Shown here: one piece after another, positions 1-7,235 of the stretch
Position numbering within the stretch: position 1 is the stretch's first letter
How the letters are laid out: each line of letters starts with the position of its first letter
NCBI GenBank assembly: GCA_030673645.1
Contig: DAOVIO010000146.1
Coordinates: 1-10,436, forward strand
Length of the DNA: 10,436 bases
From: JAGLSB01 sp023135955
GTDB lineage: Bacteria > Bacteroidota > Bacteroidia > Bacteroidales > GCA-2748055
Direction: 5' to 3'
Notes under the pieces: generated by a model
What the model was told of the DNA's origin: nothing
Database searches by the model: none
Seen by the model: only the letters and a program-made list of their open reading frames with translations
Translations under genes and position numbers: made by a program

Positions 1-3
1 ATA

Positions 4-1374
4 CTATTCCATAGTGAGCTTTTTAATTACCGCATCCAAAGTAGCAGAAACCTGTTCGCCAGAATTCATATCCTTTAGGGTAATAAGTTCATTTTTCATT
101 TCATCCTCCCCGATAAGAGCCACAAATGGAATTTTGTTAGCATTGGCATAAGTCATTTGCTTCTTCATCTTAGCAGAATCGGGATATAATTCAGTATTAA
201 TCCCCGAATCCCTGATTTTGCCAATTATTTCTAAAATATATGCAGCCTCAGCCTCACCAAAATTTACAAACATTAACTTTACCCTGGCATTTTCCTCATC
301 AGGGAAACGATTGAGCTCTCTAAGCACATCGAAGATCCTGTCGGCACCAAATGATACTCCCACACCGGAAACATCAGGCAATCCAAATATTCCTGTAAGA
401 TCATCGTAACGTCCACCTCCACAAATGCTCCCAATCTCCATTTCAGCCGACTTTACCTCTATAATCGCACCAGTATAGTAATTCAATCCGCGTGCAAGAG
501 ATAAATCAAATTCAATTTCACTTTTAATTTTCAACCTAGAGCTGTATTTCCAAACTTTTTTGATCTCTTCGAGTCCGGTAATTCCGATTTCAGATTTATT
601 AAGGAAATTCTCCAAAAAGTTTATTTTCTCGTTAAAACTTCCTTCAAAAGTCAGAATCGGTTCAACATCGCTAATTGTTTTCTTACTAAATCCTTTGCCC
701 GAAAGCTCTTCTTTTACTTTTTCAAGTCCAATTTTATCTAGCTTATCGATAGCAACCGTCAGGTCTGTAAGAAGTTCACTACTGCCAATTACTTCAGCAA
801 TTCCTGCCAGAACCTTTCGATTATTAATTTTGATCAGAACTTTGATATTTAATTTACCGAAGACTTCATCAATAATGGATAATAATTCAGCTTCATTCAA
901 TAATGAATTACTACCAATTACATCAACATCGCACTGATAAAACTCACGGTATCTGCCCTTTTGGGGTCTGTCGGCTCTCCATACGGGTTGAATCTGATAT
1001 CTTTTAAATGGAAACTGAATTTCATTTCTGTGCTGAACAACAAAACGTGCAAAAGGAACAGTAAGATCATATTTTAATCCCCTATCACATATCTGAGATG
1101 ATAAGGCGGCAGAATTTCTTGCTTCAAGGGTTTTTGGATCTGATTTAGATAAATAATCGCCCGAATTGAGGATTTTAAAGAGAAGTTTATCGCCTTCATC
1201 ACCATATTTCCCAAGCAGAGTATCCAGATTCTCCATAGCAGGCGTCTCTATTGGAAGGAAACCATACTTTCTGAAAACTGTTTTAATGCTATCGAAAATA
1301 TAATTTCTTTTTACCATATCATCCGGCCCAAAATCTCTTGTTCCTTTTGGTATTCCCGGTTTTGAAGCTGCCAT
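4..1374 (-). CDS. hisS: Histidyl-tRNA synthetase
   Basis: Class II aminoacyl-tRNA synthetase that charges tRNA-His with histidine in the cytoplasm. The 456-aa protein is complete, from ATG at 1374 to TAG at 4-6. Motif 1 lies near residues 37-48 (YGFLPIETPAME). Motif 2 lies near 123-154 and carries the conserved QPVWRAD and the YREFYQCDVD segment. The histidine-specific signature LARGLNYYTGAIIEV is at 293-307, matching the family's LVRGLDYYTG. Motif 3 (GVGVSFGADRI) is at 337-347, and the C-terminal anticodon-binding domain spans about 365-455. An extended segment between motifs 1 and 2 (about 55-100) makes it slightly longer than the E. coli enzyme and resembles the longer Bacteroidota/eukaryote-like form. 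A start at MAASKPGIPKGTRDF fits because the conserved PKGTRD element begins at residue 9. A terminator separates it from the gene upstream, so it is probably transcribed from its own promoter. Confidence 0.98.
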   Translation of the reverse strand: MAASKPGIPKGTRDFGPDDMVKRNYIFDSIKTVFRKYGFLPIETPAMENLDTLLGKYGDEGDKLLFKILNSGDYLSKSDPKTLEARNSAALSSQICDRGLKYDLTVPFARFVVQHRNEIQFPFKRYQIQPVWRADRPQKGRYREFYQCDVDVIGSNSLLNEAELLSIIDEVFGKLNIKVLIKINNRKVLAGIAEVIGSSELLTDLTVAIDKLDKIGLEKVKEELSGKGFSKKTISDVEPILTFEGSFNEKINFLENFLNKSEIGITGLEEIKKVWKYSSRLKIKSEIEFDLSLARGLNYYTGAIIEVKSAEMEIGSICGGGRYDDLTGIFGLPDVSGVGVSFGADRIFDVLRELNRFPDEENARVKLMFVNFGEAEAAYILEIIGKIRDSGINTELYPDSAKMKKQMTYANANKIPFVALIGEDEMKNELITLKDMNSGEQVSATLDAVIKKLTME

Positions 1375-1417
1375 AGATAATTTTTGAAAGATGAATAGTG
1401 AATTACTTTATACGAAG

Positions 1418-1446
1418 CGAAATTAAAAAAAGATTATGAGAACAAA
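1418..1446 (-). promoter_or_regulatory. Candidate hisS promoter
   Basis: On the minus strand a TTTG (1443-1446) is followed after 17 nt by TAATTTCG (1418-1425), one base off the Bacteroidota -7 consensus TAnnTTTG. Transcription would start near 1411 and give a leader of about 37 nt before the hisS ATG. The site lies just after the upstream terminator, as expected for an independent unit. It was called by eye and is not tested. Confidence 0.4.
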
Positions 1447-1490
1447 AGTATCTGATGCTCATTTCATTTCTGAAGACATCAGATACTAAT
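1443..1490 (-). terminator. Rho-independent terminator, possibly bidirectional
   Basis: A perfect 11-bp inverted repeat pairs AGTATCTGATG (1447-1457) with CATCAGATACT (1477-1487) around a 19-nt loop. On the minus strand the stem is followed by TTTTGTT, and on the plus strand by AATTTTTTTT. It lies 35 nt past the stop of the minus-strand gene ending at 1522, so it most likely ends that operon and insulates hisS. No plus-strand gene runs into it. Confidence 0.8.
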
Positions 1491-1521
1491 TTTTTTTCTG
1501 CACAAATATATCGTGAATATA

Positions 1522-2370
1522 TTACTTAGCCAGTTTCTTAAAGTCGGTCTGCAGAAACCCATCTGGTTTTTTATCGCTAATCATGTGATAATCGAAATAA
1601 TAGAACTCCGCATCCCCGGCGCCAATAATAATTTTATAACAGCGCGCCTTAAGTTTTTTTCCTTCGGGGCCTACCTTATGCAGGAACACTATATCTTCAT
1701 CCTTAGCCAAAACAGCAGCCTTAATTTCCTCCATTGTGGTTATTTTAAACTTGTAGGGATATATCTTCTTAATGCGAGCAGCTGTGCTAACCTCTTTAGA
1801 CAACTCATCCTCAAGCAAATAAAGAGTTTTACTTTGAGCATTCTCAATACTATCATTATAATGCTTAAAGATGTTATGAGAGATCAAGTCTGGATTCTCC
1901 ATCATAAGTTCAACATGACTTTGCATAAACCTTAAAAGGATTCCGGTTTTGTAAATATACTTATCAGGATCGACTCCAAAATATCCAATTGGAACTGAGA
2001 CTATATCAATTAAATCGTCGATTCCCAAATTTTCTCCTCCAAGAGATAAATGGATAAATACGTACCTGGAATCGGTTTTGTCTTTTTCGAAACTTACAAG
2101 AGTAGTATATATAAAAGAAGCGTTAGGATCCTGTGATTTCTCAGGAAATTCAGATAATTTAATATATTCATAATCTGTAATATACCATTCATTTTCCATG
2201 ACATCCTTAACTTCAAAATTAAATTCTGACATCGGACTGTTCTCAAGGACAACATAGGTTTTTGTTTTCAGTAATTGATCAAGGTCATCTGCTGTTGCAA
2301 GATATTCTCTTTGTGAAAATAAAGCAACAGAAAGGATGATTAAGCTTGTACTAATGATTAACTTTTTCAT
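1522..2370 (-). CDS. Exported protein of unknown function (282 aa)
   Basis: I do not recognise a family. Residues 1-20 (MKK, a hydrophobic run, then VALFSQ) form a typical Sec signal peptide with no lipobox, so the product is probably periplasmic or secreted. The mature part is mixed alpha/beta by composition. Its acidic N-terminal half includes ENEWYITDYEYIKLSEF, and a helical stretch (FMQSHVELMMENPDLISHNIFKHYNDS) follows in the middle. The C-terminal third contains a strand-rich segment ending in AGDAEFYYFDYHMISDKKPDGF. No catalytic motif is apparent. The start is fixed by the signal peptide. The gene begins 4 nt after the stop of the upstream exported protein, so the two are almost certainly co-transcribed and may share a function. 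The terminator at 1443-1490 closes the unit. Confidence 0.8.
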   Translation of the reverse strand: MKKLIISTSLIILSVALFSQREYLATADDLDQLLKTKTYVVLENSPMSEFNFEVKDVMENEWYITDYEYIKLSEFPEKSQDPNASFIYTTLVSFEKDKTDSRYVFIHLSLGGENLGIDDLIDIVSVPIGYFGVDPDKYIYKTGILLRFMQSHVELMMENPDLISHNIFKHYNDSIENAQSKTLYLLEDELSKEVSTAARIKKIYPYKFKITTMEEIKAAVLAKDEDIVFLHKVGPEGKKLKARCYKIIIGAGDAEFYYFDYHMISDKKPDGFLQTDFKKLAK

Positions 2371-2374
2371 AGTA

Positions 2375-3073
2375 TTAAAATTTATTCTTTACCGGAAGGT
2401 AAATTGGATTTCGCTCATTAAATTTACGTAAATAATAAAACTTAAGTTGTTTTTTCTTCTTCTTTTTCAAAGTCATATATTCATCATATAACTCAACATC
2501 TTTCATTAAAAGTATTTCAACGCTTTTCAACTCATATTCGTAAGTCTCTCCTGTTTCAAAATCGAGTAAATACTGATTTACTTCCTGATTCTTTGTAGTT
2601 CTGTTCTGAGCTGATGAATAAGGGTTATACCGGCGATAAGAATATGGATTTCCATAGTAGGGATCATTATAAGGATTCTGATATGAAACTATTGTGGCTA
2701 CAAAATGACAGATACCACCAACTATAGTAATCCGGTGGAATCCTTCACTCATTTTAATATACAAAACCCCATTCCGGCTAAATCCCCATATCTTACTAGT
2801 ATTAATTTGCTGCTTCACTCCATTCCCATCAAAAAAAGTAAAAAGATTTGATCTGAGTAAATCTGAGTAAAATTCGCTCGAACTGCGATCAATGCTAGTA
2901 ATAATCCGTGCAGGAGGTATAGGCGAATTTCGCTTTACCATATTGAAATTCAGGTAAAAACCATCTTCAAATTTAAAGTCAGTAGTATATTTTACATTCT
3001 TCTCAGTGCCAACCTGAGCTGACAAGGAAAAACTCAAAATAAGTATAAATCCTATTCCTAAAATTCTTAACAT
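2375..3073 (-). CDS. Exported protein of unknown function with a Tyr/Asn/Pro-rich stretch (232 aa)
   Basis: Family not recognised. Residues 1-20 form a signal peptide ending in SLSAQ, with no lipobox cysteine, so export to the periplasm or beyond is likely. The N-terminal mature region looks beta-rich (FKFEDGFYLNFNMVKRNSPIPP). A central hydrophobic stretch, FHRITIVGGICHFVATIVSY, could be a buried strand or a short membrane helix. It is followed by a low-complexity tract of repeated NPY, DPYYG and RRYNPY elements (about residues 130-158). The C-terminal part contains LLDFETGETYEYELKSVEILL and a run of six lysines in a basic tail (KKKKKKQLKFYYLRKF). It is the first gene of a two-gene minus-strand operon with the 282-aa exported protein. 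I found no convincing promoter in the 241-nt divergent gap upstream. Confidence 0.78.
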   Translation of the reverse strand: MLRILGIGFILILSFSLSAQVGTEKNVKYTTDFKFEDGFYLNFNMVKRNSPIPPARIITSIDRSSSEFYSDLLRSNLFTFFDGNGVKQQINTSKIWGFSRNGVLYIKMSEGFHRITIVGGICHFVATIVSYQNPYNDPYYGNPYSYRRYNPYSSAQNRTTKNQEVNQYLLDFETGETYEYELKSVEILLMKDVELYDEYMTLKKKKKKQLKFYYLRKFNERNPIYLPVKNKF

Positions 3074-3138
3074 TTCATAAATTATAAATATTAGCTAAAT
3101 TTATCAACTAAAAGATTAATAAAAAAAGGATGTAGTGA

Positions 3139-3170
3139 TTTTGTTGAATAAATATTCTATTTTACTTTCG
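3139..3170 (+). promoter_or_regulatory. Candidate promoter of the hybrid kinase gene
   Basis: TTTTG (3139-3143), a 19-nt spacer, then TACTTTCG (3163-3170), one mismatch to TAnnTTTG. Start of transcription would be near 3176, giving a leader of about 140 nt. A second, weaker match (TATTTTTG at 3180-3187) lies just downstream without a clear upstream element. The rest of the 241-nt divergent gap (3074-3314) is very AT-rich and shows nothing else I can name. Confidence 0.5.
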
Positions 3171-3314
3171 CCTTTAGTTTATTTTTGGAAAAGTAAAATA
3201 CTTTTTCTGTATTTCATCAATAATAGAAACATTATTAAAGCTTTTTCGTATAATTGAAGGTTCTAAAAATTAAACATATTTTACCGGGCAATAATTAAGC
3301 CATATATTCTAAAA

Positions 3315-5003
3315 ATGAAGTTGAAATTGAACGTAGTTAAACTTTTTAGTCATTCTCTTGTCGGGAATGATAATGAATTCCGAAATAAGATCTTTCTGTT
3401 CAACTTCATTGTATACTTCAGTTTAACTATAGTACTGGTAGCAGGATTAGGGTTCTTAAATGAGAGCTTTTTCATTGAAGCAATAGCTCTATTTGGATTA
3501 TTTATCTTACTTTCTTTTACCAGGATTCTTTTTCCTCCCCAAAGACATTATAAAACAGCAACATTAGTTTCTTCTATAATTCTATTACTATTTTTCAGTT
3601 TTGCCAGCTATTTCTTTCCATTTGTTTCTGAAATAGGACCATTTATATTGTTGTATCCTCTTATTACAGTAATAATTTTAGTGCCACGAGCATCACTGGT
3701 TTTATCTCTTGTACTACTGTTTTCAATTATTCCATCATTTTTTCTTCCCGACTTGATAATTCCAGGTTTTAAATTGATTGAATTTATAATTCTTTCGGTT
3801 GTCTATAGCTTTATTTATTTCTACATTCGATTTTTCCATGATTCTAATAAATCTGAGCTATCTTCTTACAAAGAGAAAATGGAAGCCTCAAATAATGAGG
3901 TAAAAAAGAAAAATGAATTTATAACCAAACTATCTCATCAGTTAAGGACATCATTAAATAATATCTTACTGGTAAATAATCTTGTTAATTCATCCAAATT
4001 AGATAGTAAGCAAAAAGATCTGATTGACACACTTCAGGCTTCCACCAATAATCTTGTTGATACAGTTAATAAGATGGTAGATGTCGCGCAACCGGGTGTA
4101 ATACCGACTAAAGAGGCGAGTATTTCTTTCAACCTTGAAACGGCACTTGAAAGTATTATCAAAATCTTCAGAGAAAATGAATCGATTGACCTTCAACTAA
4201 ATATTTCTAAAAATATAGAGCATTTTATTATTGGGGATCCAATAAAATTGAAGCAGATTATGTTGAATATTCTCCAGAGCATAATCAAAAAACAAAGTGA
4301 ATTCAATCAATTACTAAATATATCAATTCTCCTTGAAAAAGAATCAAGTGATAAGGTCAATCTTTTGTTCTTTTTTGAAAGTTGTTTTAAAGATATTACA
4401 AAACCAAATTTCGAATTTGAAGATTGCATTAAAACATCTGAACTTTTGCAATTTGATCTGACTTTTACTTCCTCCCTGGTAAATTCATTGGGAGGAACCT
4501 TAAAGGAAAATTATATTGATGAGAAATATGAAGTCCGTGTAAATTTGGATTTTAAAAAGGATGAATTCCGTAAAATTGACGAGGAAACTGAAAAACTTCC
4601 ACCTCAATCGAAAGATTTAATTGAATTGAAGGATGCTAATGTTTTACTTGTTGAAGACAACCTGATAAATCAAAAGATCGTACTACTCAGCCTGAAAAAT
4701 GTTGTGAAAAATGTTGATGTTGCTAATAATGGAAAAGAAGCTCTCGATAAATTTGACAAAGCACGTTATAATGTAATTTTGATGGATATTCAGATGCCAA
4801 TAATGGATGGCATTATTGCTACTAAGAAAATCAGAGAGATTGAAAGTAGCTCAAATACCCAAACCCCTATAATTGCCATTACGGCCAATGCCCTATCCGG
4901 CGACCGTGAAAACTGTCTCGCTGTTGGCATGGACGACTATATTAGCAAACCATTTCAGGTTGATGTACTTATTTTAAAGATGAAGAATCTTTTGAAAGCG
5001 TAG
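3315..5003 (+). CDS. Membrane hybrid histidine kinase/response regulator with degenerate ATPase domain
   Basis: A 562-aa inner-membrane signalling protein. Residues about 26-174 carry roughly six hydrophobic helices with almost no periplasmic loop, so the sensor is probably membrane-embedded. A short coiled segment leads to a HisKA domain with H-box LSHQLRTSLNNI (His208). The following region aligns in layout with a HATPase domain (GDPIKLKQIMLNIL at 308-320, SLVNSLGG at 387-394). However, the usual N-box Asn is replaced (LNILQSIIKK), and the DxGxG and GxGLGL boxes are absent. The C-terminal receiver (about 441-561) is canonical, with E447/D448, phosphoacceptor D491 (LMDIQMPIMDG), T523 and K545 (SKPF). 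Family knowledge suggests a phosphorelay. I infer that it may not autophosphorylate in the usual way and could instead act as a phosphatase or as a partner of another kinase. It has no neighbouring output regulator. Confidence 0.9.
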   Translation: MKLKLNVVKLFSHSLVGNDNEFRNKIFLFNFIVYFSLTIVLVAGLGFLNESFFIEAIALFGLFILLSFTRILFPPQRHYKTATLVSSIILLLFFSFASYFFPFVSEIGPFILLYPLITVIILVPRASLVLSLVLLFSIIPSFFLPDLIIPGFKLIEFIILSVVYSFIYFYIRFFHDSNKSELSSYKEKMEASNNEVKKKNEFITKLSHQLRTSLNNILLVNNLVNSSKLDSKQKDLIDTLQASTNNLVDTVNKMVDVAQPGVIPTKEASISFNLETALESIIKIFRENESIDLQLNISKNIEHFIIGDPIKLKQIMLNILQSIIKKQSEFNQLLNISILLEKESSDKVNLLFFFESCFKDITKPNFEFEDCIKTSELLQFDLTFTSSLVNSLGGTLKENYIDEKYEVRVNLDFKKDEFRKIDEETEKLPPQSKDLIELKDANVLLVEDNLINQKIVLLSLKNVVKNVDVANNGKEALDKFDKARYNVILMDIQMPIMDGIIATKKIREIESSSNTQTPIIAITANALSGDRENCLAVGMDDYISKPFQVDVLILKMKNLLKA

Positions 5004-5008
5004 GAGCT

Positions 5009-5040
5009 GGTGTGGTGGTGTGGTGGTGTGGCGGTGTAGT
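5009..5040 (+). repeat. 8-bp tandem repeat, four units
   Basis: Four consecutive 8-bp units begin 5 nt after the kinase stop codon: GGTGTGGT, GGTGTGGT, GGTGTGGC, GGTGTAGT. The tract is G/T-only on this strand apart from single changes in the last two units. It stands out sharply against the AT-rich surroundings. The remainder of the 227-nt gap to the next gene holds the palindrome-edged element at 5055-5076 and a possible promoter. Confidence 0.85.
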
Positions 5041-5054
5041 TGAAGCAAAATCGG

Positions 5055-5076
5055 GCATTGAGCAGAGTCGAAATGC
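5055..5076. repeat. Possible dispersed intergenic element
   Basis: A 22-nt segment with 5-bp inverted ends (GCATT...AATGC) and a TTGAGCAGAGTCGAAA core. The core resembles a short sequence (TTCGACTnnGCTCAA) that I recall seeing scattered between genes in Bacteroidota genomes. Only one copy is present here, so its repeat status comes from memory and not from this window. Confidence 0.35.
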
Positions 5077-5188
5077 TGAAATGATTACCTTTTCACTTCA
5101 ATTAATCCTTCCCTCCAAAATTTAACAAAATTTTATACATTTATCCTCCGCAATTGGGAATATAATCCAATTGATGTTTGTCAAAACA

Positions 5189-5217
5189 TTTGAATAAGCT
5201 TTTTAACAATATTTTTG
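5189..5217 (+). promoter_or_regulatory. Weak candidate promoter of the PQQ-propeller gene
   Basis: TTTG (5189-5192), a 17-nt spacer and an exact TAnnTTTG match, TATTTTTG (5210-5217). The predicted start lies only a few bases before the ATG at 5231, giving an almost leaderless message. That closeness is the main reason for doubt. Confidence 0.3.
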
Positions 5218-5230
5218 AAGAGATAAAAAA

Positions 5231-6457
5231 ATGAAAAAGAATTTGATAATACTTAGTTTTTTCTTTGTTCTGTATTCATGTTCCGATAATAAAGAAGTTT
5301 CTCAATGGCGCGGTCCCGACCGTGATGGCAAATATCCTCAGACAGATTTATTGAAAGAGTGGCCTGATGACGGGCCCACAATGCTATGGTTCTTTGAGGG
5401 TTTAGGAGCAGGACACGGAAGTGTCAGCATCGCGAAGGATCAATTATTTGTTCTTGGAATGCCGGATACTATAGGTGTTATATACTCTTTTGATTTGGAT
5501 GGCAAGCTTTTATGGGAAAAGGAATACGGAGTTGAGTGGCACAAAAATTACACAGGATCTCGCTCTACTCCCACAGTTGCAGATGGACTTCTTTATTTTG
5601 TAAGTGGACAAGGTGAAGCATTCTGTATGGATACTAAAACTGGTGATGTTCTATGGAACATTGATATGATCGAGACCTTCGATGCCCCGCAAATATCATG
5701 GGGTATAACAGAATCACCCCTGCTTGATGGTGACAGAATCATTCTAACTCCAGGCGGTGTAGAACATAATGTGGTAGCCCTTGACCGTTTTACTGGAGAA
5801 ACAATATGGACAAGTAAAGGAAACAGCGAGCCTTCAGCCTATTGTTCACCCATCCTTGCGCAACATAATGATACAAGGCTAATACTTACCATGACAACAG
5901 AGTCTATTTTGGGTATCGATGCAGATAATGGTGAGACATACTGGAGAATCGAACACAAACAAAGTAATAAGATAAATGCAAACAGTCCTGTGTATTATGA
6001 TGGCCAGGTTTTTTGTGCAAGTTCCAAAGCTGATACGATACATGGGCATGTTATGATACAGCTATCGGAAGATGGGAAAACTGCTGAAGTTGGATGGCGC
6101 AACCAGGAATGGTTCAACCTGATTGGGGGAATTATCCTTCATGAAGGAAATGTGTATAGCTCCTCATACAAAAAAAGAGAATGGTTTAGCATTGATGCTG
6201 CCACTGGTAATCTAAATTATGTTTCAGACAAATTAGCCAGCAGCGTGACTCTTTTTGCCGACGGACTTTTTTATTGTTACGGAATTGACGGAGTTATGGC
6301 CCTTGTTGAAGCAGATGAAACTGATTTCAAAGTAATCAGCAGTTTCGATATCCATCTTGGAACAGATCAGCACTGGGCTCATCCTGTCATTCATGATGGC
6401 AGATTGTATATGCGTCATGGGGAGGCCTTGATGTGTTATGATATAGGGGCTGAATAG
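5231..6457 (+). CDS. PQQ-binding-like beta-propeller repeat lipoprotein
   Basis: A 408-aa exported protein. Residues 1-17 form a lipoprotein signal peptide with lipobox LYSC (Cys17), so it is probably anchored in a membrane facing the periplasm. The mature N-terminus QWRGPDRDGKYPQTDLLKEWPDDGP is the typical opening of PQQ-like (quinoprotein dehydrogenase-like) propellers in Bacteroidota. Propeller blades are marked by repeated units of the type D..TG..LW: GKLLWEKEY (91-99), TGDVLWNID (137-145), TGETIWTSK (188-196), NGETYWRIE (233-241), TGNLNYVSD (325-333). The single-cysteine lipobox and absence of a cytochrome c CxxCH argue against a cytochrome-fused alcohol dehydrogenase. Whether it binds PQQ or acts as a binding scaffold cannot be decided from sequence. 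The start is set by MKK plus the signal peptide. The gene stands alone and converges with higA downstream. Confidence 0.9.
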   Translation: MKKNLIILSFFFVLYSCSDNKEVSQWRGPDRDGKYPQTDLLKEWPDDGPTMLWFFEGLGAGHGSVSIAKDQLFVLGMPDTIGVIYSFDLDGKLLWEKEYGVEWHKNYTGSRSTPTVADGLLYFVSGQGEAFCMDTKTGDVLWNIDMIETFDAPQISWGITESPLLDGDRIILTPGGVEHNVVALDRFTGETIWTSKGNSEPSAYCSPILAQHNDTRLILTMTTESILGIDADNGETYWRIEHKQSNKINANSPVYYDGQVFCASSKADTIHGHVMIQLSEDGKTAEVGWRNQEWFNLIGGIILHEGNVYSSSYKKREWFSIDAATGNLNYVSDKLASSVTLFADGLFYCYGIDGVMALVEADETDFKVISSFDIHLGTDQHWAHPVIHDGRLYMRHGEALMCYDIGAE

Positions 6458-6528
6458 ATTTTTAAGGACATTAAACAGAGGATTAACCCTTACAAGCTCG
6501 AACTTTGATGTTGTTAGCAAAATGAGCG

Positions 6529-6885
6529 TTAATAATCAGTGATCAATGATTCATAAGGAATCTTTAATTTTTCATGTAGATTTCGTATCATTTTAAGAGT
6601 CAATTTACGTTTTCTACTAAAAATCTCAGAAACTCTACTTTTATATCCAATTATCTTGGCTAAATCCTTATTAGTCATGTCCATTTGTTCCATCCTAAAT
6701 TTAATTGCCTCAATTGGATCAGGTGCTTCAATATGGTAGTGCTCATCTTCATACTTTTCAATCAAGATAGAAAGAACATCTGCTTCATCACCTTCTTTTG
6801 AATCAACAGGTGCATGGAAAATAACTTTAAGTCTACTAAGAGCTTGATTATAATCCTCTTCAGTTTTAATTGCTTTGATATCCAT
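6529..6885 (-). CDS. higA: HigA-type antitoxin, XRE-family helix-turn-helix
   Basis: A 118-aa antitoxin that should neutralise the HigB toxin and repress the operon. The acidic N-terminal part (about 1-55, including DSKEGDEADVLSILIEKYEDEHYHIE) matches the toxin-proximal extension of long HigA proteins. The C-terminal half (about 60-118) is an XRE-type helix-turn-helix: IKFRMEQMDMTNKDLAKIIGYKSRVSEIFSRKRKLTLKMIRNLHEKLKIP. The gene starts 4 nt after the higB stop, in the toxin-first order typical of higBA. It converges with the PQQ-propeller gene across a 71-nt gap in which I see no clear terminator hairpin. Confidence 0.93.
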   Translation of the reverse strand: MDIKAIKTEEDYNQALSRLKVIFHAPVDSKEGDEADVLSILIEKYEDEHYHIEAPDPIEAIKFRMEQMDMTNKDLAKIIGYKSRVSEIFSRKRKLTLKMIRNLHEKLKIPYESLITDY

Positions 6886-6889
6886 AATT

Positions 6890-7183
6890 TTAAATTTTTT
6901 GTGTGTCTATTTTATCATATTCCTTATGTGTACCAATAAATCTGATAAATACCCATTTTCTCAAGTAGTTAATCTCAACTATTAACCTGTATTTATTGCC
7001 ACAAATATTGAATACTGCTCTTCCACTTTTTAAGATACTTGCTTTGGTATATTCTGCTTTTATATCATTAGGACTATTCCAATTAGCTTTCGACGCTTCT
7101 TTATACCATGTTTTTAATGATTCCTCAGAATCCGTATACTTTTCCCAGAATTCTCCAAGTATCTTTTTAGCGATTACTCTCAT
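6890..7183 (-). CDS. higB: HigB-type toxin, mRNA interferase
   Basis: A 97-aa type II toxin of the HigB_toxin family; relatives cut mRNA on or near the ribosome. The C-terminal half shows the family hallmarks: NWNSPNDIKAEYTKASIL (34-51), RAVFNICGNKYRLIVEINY (55-73) and the near-invariant end WVFIRFIGTHKEYDKID (77-93). No truncation is evident, so it is probably active. The ATG at 7181-7183 is the only sensible start. The gene heads a two-gene operon with higA and follows parE by 52 nt. That gap contains an exact -7 promoter match and a perfect palindrome, so higBA is likely controlled independently of parDE. Confidence 0.94.
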   Translation of the reverse strand: MRVIAKKILGEFWEKYTDSEESLKTWYKEASKANWNSPNDIKAEYTKASILKSGRAVFNICGNKYRLIVEINYLRKWVFIRFIGTHKEYDKIDTQKI

Positions 7184-7202
7184 TTGTTATTATTATCAAA
7201 GA

Positions 7203-7210
7203 CAAAGATA
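7203..7210 (-). promoter_or_regulatory. Candidate higBA promoter -7 box
   Basis: On the minus strand TATCTTTG is an exact TAnnTTTG match, with an expected start near 7197 and a leader of about 13 nt before the higB ATG. No TTTG lies at the normal spacing. The nearest one, 13 nt upstream, is inside the palindrome at 7220-7234. Confidence 0.5.
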
Positions 7211-7219
7211 TAAAATAAG

Positions 7220-7234
7220 TTACCAAATTGGTAA
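7220..7234. promoter_or_regulatory. Candidate HigA operator palindrome
   Basis: TTACCAAATTGGTAA is a perfect inverted repeat with 7-bp arms around a single central base. It is centred about 30 nt before the predicted higBA start, so a bound repressor would cover the -33 region. HigA proteins autorepress by binding such palindromes. The site also directly abuts the parE stop codon at 7236. Confidence 0.6.
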
Positions 7235-7235
7235 A

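Noticed and set aside
1513..1935. Plus-strand open frame of 140 codons
   Set aside because: It lies antisense to the well-supported exported-protein gene, has no family features and no start context.
6233..6520. Minus-strand open frame of 95 codons overlapping the PQQ-propeller gene end
   Set aside because: Shadow of the propeller coding region; its protein shows no domain pattern.
6458..6528. Terminator between the convergent PQQ-propeller and higA genes
   Set aside because: Only a 4-bp GCTC/GAGC pairing is visible and there is no T-run, which is too weak to call.
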